This document shows, one piece after another, positions 1 through 5,393 of a stretch of 5,393 nt of DNA. Made by a program: the position numbers and the translations under genes. How positions within the stretch are numbered: the first letter of the stretch is position 1; each line of letters begins with the position of its first letter. Source of the DNA: Muribaculaceae bacterium (lineage in GTDB: Bacteria; Bacteroidota; Bacteroidia; Bacteroidales; Muribaculaceae); NCBI GenBank assembly GCA_022511505.1, contig JAFLTK010000076.1:1-5393 (forward strand). The letters are read 5' to 3'. Below the pieces are notes generated by a model that worked only from the letters and a program-made list of their open reading frames with translations, was not told the origin of the DNA and ran no database searches.

Positions 1-352
1 TGCCGACAAAGTCGAAGTTCCTGTTTATATCACAGGCTATATGGTTGGATACTTCGATTCAGGAACGGGAGGAAAGGACGACCTCCTCTTTGGCCTGCCA
101 CCCGAAGACCATGTGTTGAGAGGTAATGGTCCATTCGCCGTCGTTATCGCTGACACTAAAGAAGAAAAAGATCCATTTAATAGCTTCGCCATCCTAGCAG
201 TCGATAAAGATGAAGGCAAACGACTTAACCTAAAAGACAGTCCGCAGAATTACCTCAAAAAAGTTACCGTTATTGCTACGATAATTAATTCTGGCGACTC
301 ATTCCCGCGACACACCGCCTACGAAGCCCAAATTATCTCGATCGAAGACTAA
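1..352 (+). CDS. C-terminal part of a DUF6359-like (predicted OB-fold) protein, 5' end outside window
   Basis: The reading frame is open from base 2 and stops with TAA at 350-352, giving about 116 visible residues. The gene enters from the left edge, so the ATG at 41 is an internal methionine and not a supported start. The visible pattern is a beta-strand-rich segment with 'VYITGYMVGYF', then 'AVVIADTKEE', then 'RLNLKDSPQNYLKKVTV', and finally a strand ending in 'YEAQIISIED'. This order (GYIVG-like strand, IADSP-like strand, LNL-DNP-N-GKKV-like turn) resembles my memory of DUF6359, a Bacteroidota domain thought to be an OB fold, often at the C-terminus of surface or secreted proteins. Function, signal peptide and total length cannot be judged. 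The gene is convergent with the xylose cluster and is more AT-rich, so it is probably an unrelated unit. The frame is certain; the family call is moderate. Confidence 0.6.
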   Translation, partial: ADKVEVPVYITGYMVGYFDSGTGGKDDLLFGLPPEDHVLRGNGPFAVVIADTKEEKDPFNSFAILAVDKDEGKRLNLKDSPQNYLKKVTVIATIINSGDSFPRHTAYEAQIISIED

Positions 353-390
353 CAAATTCCCGGGCTGAATATGATGGCCCTATGAACCAT

Positions 391-426
391 AAAAATCTCA
401 AGGCACTCGGCCCTGAGATTTTTTTT
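391..426 (+). terminator. Intrinsic terminator of the DUF6359-like gene
   Basis: The arms AAAAATCTCA (391-400) and TGAGATTTTT (414-423) are perfectly complementary. A further GG/CC pairing inside leaves a short loop, and the right arm runs into eight consecutive T (419-426). It begins 38 nt after the stop codon of the upstream + strand gene. The A-rich left arm could also help termination from the opposite direction. Confidence 0.85.
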
Positions 427-526
427 GACGGGTCGCAAACGGTCGATTTCGGATGGTTACAGGAAATTGAGGTGCAGGAGTTAATCGTCAATGGTCGTGG
501 CTGGAGTTCCTTGTCACGAGCCAGGG

Positions 527-576
527 CAAATAAATCAGCGCCTGTTCCGATTGAGGAGCAGGCGCTGATTTATTTG
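527..576. terminator. Strong inverted repeat, probable bidirectional terminator ending the xylE-galM-esterase transcript
   Basis: Two 18-nt arms, CAAATAAATCAGCGCCTG (527-544) and its exact reverse complement (559-576), flank an inner TTCC/GGAG extension (one G-T pair) and the 6-nt loop GATTGA, so the stem is about 22 bp. It lies 55 nt beyond the stop codon of the - strand esterase. In that direction the GC-rich core is followed by GATTTATTTG, which is U-rich but not a pure U tract. The repeat is symmetric, so it may also back up the + strand terminator. Seen directly: the repeat. Inferred: terminator or 3'-end stabilising role. Confidence 0.75.
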
Positions 577-631
577 TTGTATGAGGTCTTGTTGCCCCCT
601 GTCCGAGAACGAAAAGGGGTTCAGAGCGTGA

Positions 632-2152
632 TTAGCGTTTTTTTAGGTAGCGCTTGAGGCGGGAGGTTGAGTCGGCGAGTCCTTGGGCGACGTTGGCGGC
701 GTTGAGACGTGCGCCTTGAAGCGAAAAGTGGGTGTTGTCGCCTTTGAAGTAGGGAGCGATGCTGTCTTGACCTATCCGGTTGAAACTGGCGCGTGTCAAG
801 GCGTCAAGGTCGATGAGGGTGACGCCTTGCTCGCGAGCAATCTCGGTGGCCCACTTTGCGTATGTGTCCTCGGTGCCTTGGGCAACACCGTCTTTCCAAC
901 GGTTGCGCGGCATTGGGGTGACAATTATGGGGGTGGCACCGGCAGCCTTAACGTCGGCAATGTATTGACGGAGGTAGGCACCATAGGTCTCGACATCAAC
1001 GCGGCGTCCGTTTTTGGCGACAATGATTGTCTCGGTCTCGTCACCGGTCCCGGGCAGACTGCCGCGACAGCGCCCGGTGTTGAGCGGCGAAGCGTCGTTG
1101 TGGCCAAATTGTATCATGACATAGTCGCCGGGTCGAACGGCCTTGATAACGCGGTCCCAAAGGCCCTCCTCGCGGTAGGAACGGGCGCTGCGTCCGGGAC
1201 GGGCGTGGTTCTCAATGGTTATAGCGTCGGTATCCAGCCACTCGCCGATAACGCTACCCCAACCCCAGATGCTGTCGGGGTCGCGGTCCTCGTTTTTGAC
1301 GGTACTGTCGCCAATGATAAACACGGTAGGACGCCCCTCTACGCGTTGCAAGCCGGGGGTGTCGTCGGGCAGCGGCGAGAAACTTTCGAGCCAGAGGCGC
1401 AACTCCTCGAGCATTTGGTTCTTGTAGAGGAAATCCTCGCGGATGCCCCAGCCGTGGTTGCCCGAGGGGTAAATATGGAGTGACGCGGGCACGCCACTGC
1501 GACGCAGTGCCTCGTAGTATCGTGAGGCGTTACGCGGGTCGACGACGGTATCATCGTCGCTCAATGCAATAAATGCGCGCGGTGTCTCCCATGAGGCGGC
1601 CATTTCGCCCGAAAAGACAGTCTTGTCATCGTCGGCCGGGTCATTTCCAAGCAGGTTGCGGCGCGTGATGATATTGGTGATGTCGTCCTGCATCGAAATG
1701 ACCGGATAGAGAAGTATCTGGAAGTCGGGACGTTCCAACGGACCGGCAAGTGTCGATACCGTAGCGGCGAGATGGCCGCCGGCGCTCGAGCCCATGATAC
1801 CGACGTCTCGCGGGTTGATGCCCCATGTCGCCGCGCTGTCGCGAACGGTCTTGAGGGCAGCGATGGCGTCGTTCATCGGCACAAATTTGCGATGGTCGGG
1901 CATCGTGTAGGCCACGACGGCCAGTCCGATGCCGAGTTTGTTGAAAAATGGGGCCCAATCGAGGCCTTCGCGTCCCATGGCGAGCGCGTGGTAGCCTCCG
2001 CCGGGAAACGCCACGACCATGCGGCCGGTGGCAACCTTCTCGTCGGGCAGATAGACGGTCATCATCGGCTCGGTGAGTTCAATTACGCGCTTGGCGTGGG
2101 CCACAACTGGAAGCATCAGCGCCACTATAAGCGATATGGTCAGTTTTTTCAT
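632..2152 (-). CDS. Secreted two-domain carbohydrate esterase: alpha/beta-hydrolase (acetyl-xylan-esterase-like) plus SGNH (rhamnogalacturonan-acetylesterase-like, CE12-type)
   Basis: This 506-residue protein starts with a signal peptide: KK, a hydrophobic stretch (residues 4-16) and a probable cleavage after 'VAHA' at residue 20, so it acts in the periplasm or beyond. Residues 25-258 form an alpha/beta hydrolase of the acetyl esterase type, with an oxyanion segment 'FPGGGYH' (49-55), nucleophile elbow GSSAGG (S123), an acid candidate in 'SDDDTVVDP' (198-206) and H233 in 'GNHGWG'. Residues 275-492 form an SGNH hydrolase like rhamnogalacturonan acetylesterases: block I 'GDSTV' (S283), block II 'ARPGRS' (G320), block III 'GHND' (N352) and block V 'GDNTHFS' (D472, H475). 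Both active sites look intact, which suggests two separate deacetylation activities on xylan or pectin side groups. Substrates are inferred, not shown. The start is supported by the signal peptide and by the ATGA overlap with galM, which implies coupled translation. It is the last gene of the transcript. Confidence 0.88.
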   Translation of the reverse strand: MKKLTISLIVALMLPVVAHAKRVIELTEPMMTVYLPDEKVATGRMVVAFPGGGYHALAMGREGLDWAPFFNKLGIGLAVVAYTMPDHRKFVPMNDAIAALKTVRDSAATWGINPRDVGIMGSSAGGHLAATVSTLAGPLERPDFQILLYPVISMQDDITNIITRRNLLGNDPADDDKTVFSGEMAASWETPRAFIALSDDDTVVDPRNASRYYEALRRSGVPASLHIYPSGNHGWGIREDFLYKNQMLEELRLWLESFSPLPDDTPGLQRVEGRPTVFIIGDSTVKNEDRDPDSIWGWGSVIGEWLDTDAITIENHARPGRSARSYREEGLWDRVIKAVRPGDYVMIQFGHNDASPLNTGRCRGSLPGTGDETETIIVAKNGRRVDVETYGAYLRQYIADVKAAGATPIIVTPMPRNRWKDGVAQGTEDTYAKWATEIAREQGVTLIDLDALTRASFNRIGQDSIAPYFKGDNTHFSLQGARLNAANVAQGLADSTSRLKRYLKKR

Positions 2153-3219
2153 TCGGTGTCGGTTTTGGCGGTTGAAAATTCAAATTTGATAAATCGGCTA
2201 TAGAAGGCGCCGGGTCGCAGTAGAGTCGATGGGGCCCAGACGGCGTTTGGAGCGTTGGGGTAGTCCTGACACTCGATGGCCACGCCGTCATAGTCATGGT
2301 AGATACCGCTTTTACCCTCGGGGCATCCGTCGAGCCAATTGCCGGTGTAAACCTGAACGGCCGGCTGGTTGGTCTTGACAGTCAGCATAATACCGGTTAC
2401 GGATGAGTAGAGCGAGGCGGCAAAATCGGGTCGCGACGGGTCGGTGCGATCGATTGGCCAGCAGTTGTCGTAACCCTTGCCATATATAAGCGCCGGAAAC
2501 GGCTCATTTATGCGGCTGCCGATTACATGGGGTCTACGGAAGTCCATTGGTGTGCCCTCGACCGGCGTGGGCTTGATGGGGACGAGAGTATCGTCAGTCA
2601 TAAGATACTCCCTCGCGTTAATTTCAAGAATGTGGTCGAGGATGTTACCATGGCCCTCGCCGTTGAGGTTCCAATAGGTGTGGTTGGTAAGGTTAACGAC
2701 GGTTGGGGCATTGGTTTTGCCTTCATATCTGATGGTAAGGCGGTTATCATCGTCCCAGGTGTAGGTTGCGCGCACTTCAAAAGTGCCGGGATATCCCTCG
2801 TCGCCGTCGGGACTTACGAGGCCGAATACCACCTTGCCGGGTTCAGCCTCGACGACATCCCAGATGTGGTTCTGAAAGCCTGTCGGACCGCCGTGGAGAG
2901 CGTTGGGGCCGTTGTTGATGGCGAGTTGATACTCATGGCCGTCAATGGTGAAGCGCCCGCGGGCAATGCGGTTGGCATATCGCCCGGGGGTCTTGCCGCA
3001 ACAAGGTCCGTCGGCCATGTAGTCGGCGAGATTCTTGTAGCCAAGGGCCACGTCGACAAAGTTGCCGTCGCGGTCGGGTACAACGACACTGACAATGCCG
3101 GCGCCAAGCGACGACAGTGTGACCCAAGCGCCGCGGGCATTGATAAGTTTCACTTCGGTGATTTGCCCGACAGCGGTGTCGTGTATTTGCCTTATGACAG
3201 TTGGTTTGTTTGTATCCAT
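2149..3219 (-). CDS. galM: Aldose 1-epimerase (mutarotase)
   Basis: The 356-residue product is a full-length galactose mutarotase-like enzyme, which interconverts the alpha and beta anomers of aldoses such as xylose, glucose or galactose. Visible family motifs are 'GRYANRIARG' (79-88), 'NALHGG' (106-111, H109), 'VNLTNHTYWNLNG' (175-187, with H180 as the expected catalytic acid), 'GYDNCW' (249-254, D251), and 'GVAIECQDYPNAPN' (312-325, E316 as the expected catalytic base). It ends with the usual 'RPGAFY' region. No signal peptide is seen, so it should be cytoplasmic. The start is fixed: an in-frame TAG lies directly before the ATG. Upstream, 132 nt separate it from xylE; downstream it overlaps the esterase start by 4 nt. 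The context suggests it supplies the correct xylose anomer to the isomerase (inference). The symbol galM follows the family; some annotations use mro. Confidence 0.95.
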   Translation of the reverse strand: MDTNKPTVIRQIHDTAVGQITEVKLINARGAWVTLSSLGAGIVSVVVPDRDGNFVDVALGYKNLADYMADGPCCGKTPGRYANRIARGRFTIDGHEYQLAINNGPNALHGGPTGFQNHIWDVVEAEPGKVVFGLVSPDGDEGYPGTFEVRATYTWDDDNRLTIRYEGKTNAPTVVNLTNHTYWNLNGEGHGNILDHILEINAREYLMTDDTLVPIKPTPVEGTPMDFRRPHVIGSRINEPFPALIYGKGYDNCWPIDRTDPSRPDFAASLYSSVTGIMLTVKTNQPAVQVYTGNWLDGCPEGKSGIYHDYDGVAIECQDYPNAPNAVWAPSTLLRPGAFYSRFIKFEFSTAKTDTE

Positions 3220-3251
3220 CTATGGTTCAATAGATTAGTTGTCTTATATAT

Positions 3252-3284
3252 GCCCCACGGTGAGCGTGATGCTCATCGTGGGGC
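3252..3284. other. Intergenic hairpin between xylE and galM
   Basis: GCCCCACGGTGAGC (3252-3265) and GCTCATCGTGGGGC (3271-3284) form a 14-bp stem with a 5-nt loop. In the - strand transcript one position is an A-C mismatch, leaving 13 pairs; in the + strand it is a G-U pair. In the direction of transcription it is followed by ATATATAAGAC, not a U run, so it is not a classical intrinsic terminator. A role as attenuator, processing site or 3' stabiliser of the xylE message is plausible but unproven. The rest of the 132-nt spacer shows no gene. Confidence 0.65.
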
Positions 3285-3351
3285 CGAGAGTTGTTAATGT
3301 TGGGAGTAGTGGGAGAGTTGGGGACAGTAACAACAAAAATTACGACAGGGG

Positions 3352-4845
3352 TTACTTCTTGCTACGGTTTCGCCACAGGGCAGTCATATCCTCGAGGGTC
3401 TTGCCCTTGGTCTCGGGAACGAGTTTCCAGACAAAGATTGCAGCGACGATACAGATGACGGCATAGAGGGCGTAGGCAAACATGTGGCCGAATGTCTCAA
3501 AGCCGGGCATTGTCATGTTGTACATCGGGACAAATGTACTCGAAACGATGAAGTTGAAAATCCACTGGAATGCAACGGCAATTGCAACGGCAGCGCCACG
3601 GATGGTGTTGGGGAAAATCTCGGAGATGAGCACCCAGCAGATGGGACCCCACGAGAACATGAACGAAGCCGAGTAGACCATGATTGAAACTACGGGAACG
3701 AAGGCGGGAACCTCGACAACGTTGGAAATCGACACGCCGATGGCGCCGATTGCCATGCCGAGCGAACCCCAGATGAGCAACGGCTTGCGACCGAGTTTCT
3801 CGACGGTGAAGACGGCGACGAGGGTGAACAGGATGTTGACGATACCCATCATGACGGTCTGGACCATCGGGTTGCCCATGCCCATCGATTCAAAAATGCG
3901 CGGAGCGTAGTAGAGCACGGCGTTGATACCGACAGCCTGCTGGAATACCGACAGCATGATACCAACAAAAATCACGAGTACGCCAAACGAGAACAGGCGC
4001 TCGCTCTTGACGCTGACGGTGCTCTTGATTTCGTTCAAGATAGCCTCGGCAGCCTTTTGTCCGTTGATGCGGGCAAGGATATAGAGCGACTTGGCGTCCT
4101 TGCCAACGATGGCCAGATAGCGCGGCGACTCGGGAACGAAGCAAACGAGCAGCGTGAATAGTCCCGCAACAAATGCTTCGCTACCAAACATATAGCGCCA
4201 ACCGGACGAGATGGTCCAGGGGTCGGATTGGGGGCTAACCTGATAGACGGTTTCGCCGATTTTCTCGATGATTGGGTTAGTGTGTTCGCCAAGAATCAAG
4301 AAGTTGACAAAGTAGACAACTAACTGACCGAAGATGATTGCAAACTGGTTCCAAGAAACGAGCGTACCGCGCAGGTTGGACGGAGCGACCTCGGCGATAT
4401 ACATCGGGCAGATTGCCGAAGCAAGACCAACGCCGACACCGCCAAGAACGCGATAGAAGTTGAACATATACAGCAGCGACTTGGTTGGCTCGCCGTAGGT
4501 GAAGAAGAAGAATTCGGGGCGATAACTACCGACGGCGCTCAGGAAGAACAGAAGACCGGCCAGAATCAGCGCCGGCTTGCGGCCAAAGCGCGAGGCGATG
4601 AATCCCGAGATGGCGCTACCAATGATACAGCCAAGGAGCGCGCTCGACGAGGTAATGCCGTGAATAACATCGGTATATACAAAATCTTTTGCGCCAAGGA
4701 AGAAAGCCTGCAAGCCCTTTTCGGCGCCCGAAATTACGGCGGTGTCATATCCAAAAAGCAAGCCGCCAAGAACTGCAACTGCTACGATTGAAAAGAGATA
4801 TAACTTTGAACCGCTGTTTTCGTCCACTTTTGAAAGTGTTGCCAT
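3352..4845 (-). CDS. xylE: D-xylose/proton symporter, MFS sugar porter family
   Basis: This 497-residue inner-membrane protein matches the length and motifs of E. coli XylE (491 residues), which brings in D-xylose with a proton. It has the 12-helix pattern of the family: TM1 with 'GGLLFGYDTAVISG' (27-40; D34 equals the proton-coupling Asp), loop motif 'SRFGRKP' (85-91), 'RVLGGVGVG' (132-140), 'PMYIAEVAP' (147-155), 'PESPRYL' (238-244), 'FQQAVGIN' (301-308), 'EKLGRKP' (349-355), 'GPICWVLISEIFP' (400-412) and the C-terminal 'VPETKGKTLE' (476-485). The residues known to contact xylose in E. coli XylE appear conserved: Q167, Q302, Q303, N308, W404 and Q427, with the same spacing between the last two. 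Substrate specificity for xylose is thus well supported and fits the neighbouring xylA. The start has an A-rich leader without a clear Shine-Dalgarno, usual for Bacteroidota. It is probably the first gene of xylE-galM-esterase. Confidence 0.95.
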   Translation of the reverse strand: MATLSKVDENSGSKLYLFSIVAVAVLGGLLFGYDTAVISGAEKGLQAFFLGAKDFVYTDVIHGITSSSALLGCIIGSAISGFIASRFGRKPALILAGLLFFLSAVGSYRPEFFFFTYGEPTKSLLYMFNFYRVLGGVGVGLASAICPMYIAEVAPSNLRGTLVSWNQFAIIFGQLVVYFVNFLILGEHTNPIIEKIGETVYQVSPQSDPWTISSGWRYMFGSEAFVAGLFTLLVCFVPESPRYLAIVGKDAKSLYILARINGQKAAEAILNEIKSTVSVKSERLFSFGVLVIFVGIMLSVFQQAVGINAVLYYAPRIFESMGMGNPMVQTVMMGIVNILFTLVAVFTVEKLGRKPLLIWGSLGMAIGAIGVSISNVVEVPAFVPVVSIMVYSASFMFSWGPICWVLISEIFPNTIRGAAVAIAVAFQWIFNFIVSSTFVPMYNMTMPGFETFGHMFAYALYAVICIVAAIFVWKLVPETKGKTLEDMTALWRNRSKK

Positions 4846-4877
4846 TGTTGAAAACGTGTTTTTAATGGTTGGTTTTA

Positions 4878-4903
4878 TTGAACCGGAACGAGTCCCGGTT
4901 CAA
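4878..4903. promoter_or_regulatory. Inverted repeat in the xylE leader (possible operator or 5'-UTR hairpin)
   Basis: The arms TTGAACCGG (4878-4886) and CCGGTTCAA (4895-4903) are perfect 9-nt complements around an 8-nt spacer. The repeat sits 33-58 nt upstream of the xylE start codon. It could be a regulator binding site or a hairpin in the leader RNA. On the - strand a TAAACTTG (4908-4901), one base off the Bacteroidota -7 consensus TAnnTTTG, touches its edge, but no good -33 TTTG partner is seen. Confidence 0.5.
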
Positions 4904-4929
4904 GTTTATAGTTTAAAGTTTATAGTTTA
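4902..4929. repeat. Perfect tandem repeat of 14 nt in the xylE leader
   Basis: The unit AAGTTTATAGTTTA occurs twice without a gap (4902-4915 and 4916-4929). It overlaps the edge of the neighbouring inverted repeat by 2 nt and lies in an AT-rich stretch between the xylA terminator and xylE. Similar AT-rich repeats are scattered between genes in Bacteroidales, so it may be a neutral intergenic repeat, or it may form part of the promoter region of xylE. Confidence 0.8.
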
Positions 4930-5007
4930 GAACTATGTTGCATAAGTTTTAAGATTCAAGATTTCTTTTTTCTTAAAACTTTCAACATGAGTACTTGAAG
5001 GTTTATT

Positions 5008-5057
5008 AAAAAAACGGGTCCCCGGGACTGTTGTGATTGCGCCCCTCGGGACCCGTT
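5008..5057 (-). terminator. Intrinsic terminator of xylA
   Basis: Read on the - strand, AACGGGTCCC (5057-5048) pairs with GGGACCCGTT (5022-5013) for 10 bp, extended by GGG/CCC after a small internal loop, and the stem is followed by seven U (complement of 5014-5008, partly inside the stem). It begins 22 nt after the xylA stop codon. This is a textbook intrinsic terminator and implies that xylE downstream has its own promoter or depends on read-through. Confidence 0.9.
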
Positions 5058-5079
5058 AACAATTCAAGGCATTAGAGCC

Positions 5080-5393
5080 TTATACATACATGTTCAGGAT
5101 AGCCTCATAGAGTTCTTGCTTGCCCGAAGTCTGCTTGGGCTCGTTGACCTCCTTGCCGTAGGCATAAACGTCCTCGAGGGTCAACTTGCCTTCCTCAAAC
5201 TCCTTGCCCTTGCCAGAGTCAAACGAAGCATAGCGCTCGGCGAGCATTTTCTTGTAGGGAGACTCCTCAAGCATGGCGGCAGCGCTCTCGAGGGCGCGGG
5301 CCATAGCATCCATACCGGCGATGTGGGCAATGAAGATGTCCTCAAGGTCGGTAGAGTTGCGGCGAGTCTTGGCGTCAAAGTTGGTACCGCCGT
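5080..5393 (-). CDS. xylA: Xylose isomerase, C-terminal part (5' end outside window)
   Basis: The frame is open from the right edge to TAA at 5082-5080 and gives the last 103 residues of a protein normally about 435-440 residues long. It begins with 'GGTNFDAKTRRNSTD', the conserved C-terminal motif of xylose isomerases, where the Asp of NFDAK is a metal ligand (D339 in E. coli). It continues with 'DIFIAHIAGMDAMARAL', 'RYASFDSGKGKEFEEGKL' and 'EPKQTSGKQELYEAILN', all typical of the class II enzymes of Bacteroidota and E. coli. The enzyme converts D-xylose to D-xylulose in the cytoplasm with two divalent metal ions per active site. The methionine at 5313 is internal, not a start. xylE follows downstream on the same strand, beyond a terminator. 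Confidence 0.97.
   Translation of the reverse strand, partial: GGTNFDAKTRRNSTDLEDIFIAHIAGMDAMARALESAAAMLEESPYKKMLAERYASFDSGKGKEFEEGKLTLEDVYAYGKEVNEPKQTSGKQELYEAILNMYV

Noticed and set aside
382..657. A 91-codon + strand ORF in the convergent gap
   Set aside because: It runs through both terminator hairpins (391-426 and 527-576) and into the esterase 3' end; its composition follows the palindromes and it resembles no known family.
683..1483. A 266-codon + strand ORF antisense to the esterase
   Set aside because: The opposite strand encodes a full esterase with all catalytic motifs; the antisense frame is open because of the codon bias of the real gene, and its product is a low-complexity G/V/A-rich sequence.
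3252..3284. The xylE-galM hairpin as an intrinsic terminator
   Set aside because: There is no U run after the stem on the strand of transcription, so I list it only as a hairpin of unknown role.
2527..3297. A 256-codon + strand ORF antisense to galM
   Set aside because: galM on the other strand has all mutarotase motifs; the antisense ORF also crosses the intergenic hairpin and shows no recognisable domain.
4742..4930. A 62-codon + strand ORF over the xylE start and leader
   Set aside because: It covers the leader repeats and the antisense of the xylE N-terminus and has no family resemblance.
4846..5007. A riboswitch or a clear Bacteroidota promoter upstream of xylE
   Set aside because: No known riboswitch core is recognisable, and no pair matching TTTG and TAnnTTTG at the right spacing was found; only a weak -7-like TAAACTTG is present.

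Overview
The window looks like a piece of a Bacteroidales chromosome (Bacteroidota; a Muribaculaceae-, Prevotella- or Bacteroides-like gut organism is my inference). The reasons are a Bacteroides-type xylose isomerase C-terminus, a xylose/proton symporter very close to E. coli XylE in its motifs, a two-domain secreted carbohydrate esterase of the kind common in that order, a DUF6359-like protein, and start codons without clear Shine-Dalgarno sequences in AT-rich leaders.

Layout from left to right. (1) At 1-352 on the + strand is the 3' end of a gene whose product ends in a DUF6359-like, OB-fold-type domain; it is followed by an intrinsic terminator (391-426). (2) A convergent gap (353-631) holds that terminator and a very strong inverted repeat (527-576) that can end transcription from the opposite side. 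(3) The rest lies on the - strand and is a xylose/xylan utilisation cluster read right to left: xylA (5393-5080, 5' end outside the window), an intrinsic terminator (5057-5008), a leader with a tandem 14-nt repeat and a hairpin, xylE (4845-3352), a 132-nt spacer with a hairpin, galM (3219-2149), and a secreted dual-domain esterase (2152-632) that overlaps galM by 4 nt.

How the genes work together (inference from families). The exported esterase removes acetyl or other ester groups from xylan or pectin-derived oligosaccharides outside the cytoplasm. XylE imports D-xylose with a proton, GalM speeds anomer interconversion so that the correct anomer reaches the isomerase, and XylA converts xylose to xylulose. 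Xylulokinase (xylB) is not in the window and may lie to the right, upstream of xylA.

No undescribed system is evident. The points most worth a second look are the terminator and repeat-rich leader that separate xylA from xylE, the xylE-galM intergenic hairpin, and the fused esterase whose translation appears coupled to a cytoplasmic mutarotase. No RNA genes, mobile elements or CRISPR arrays were seen.
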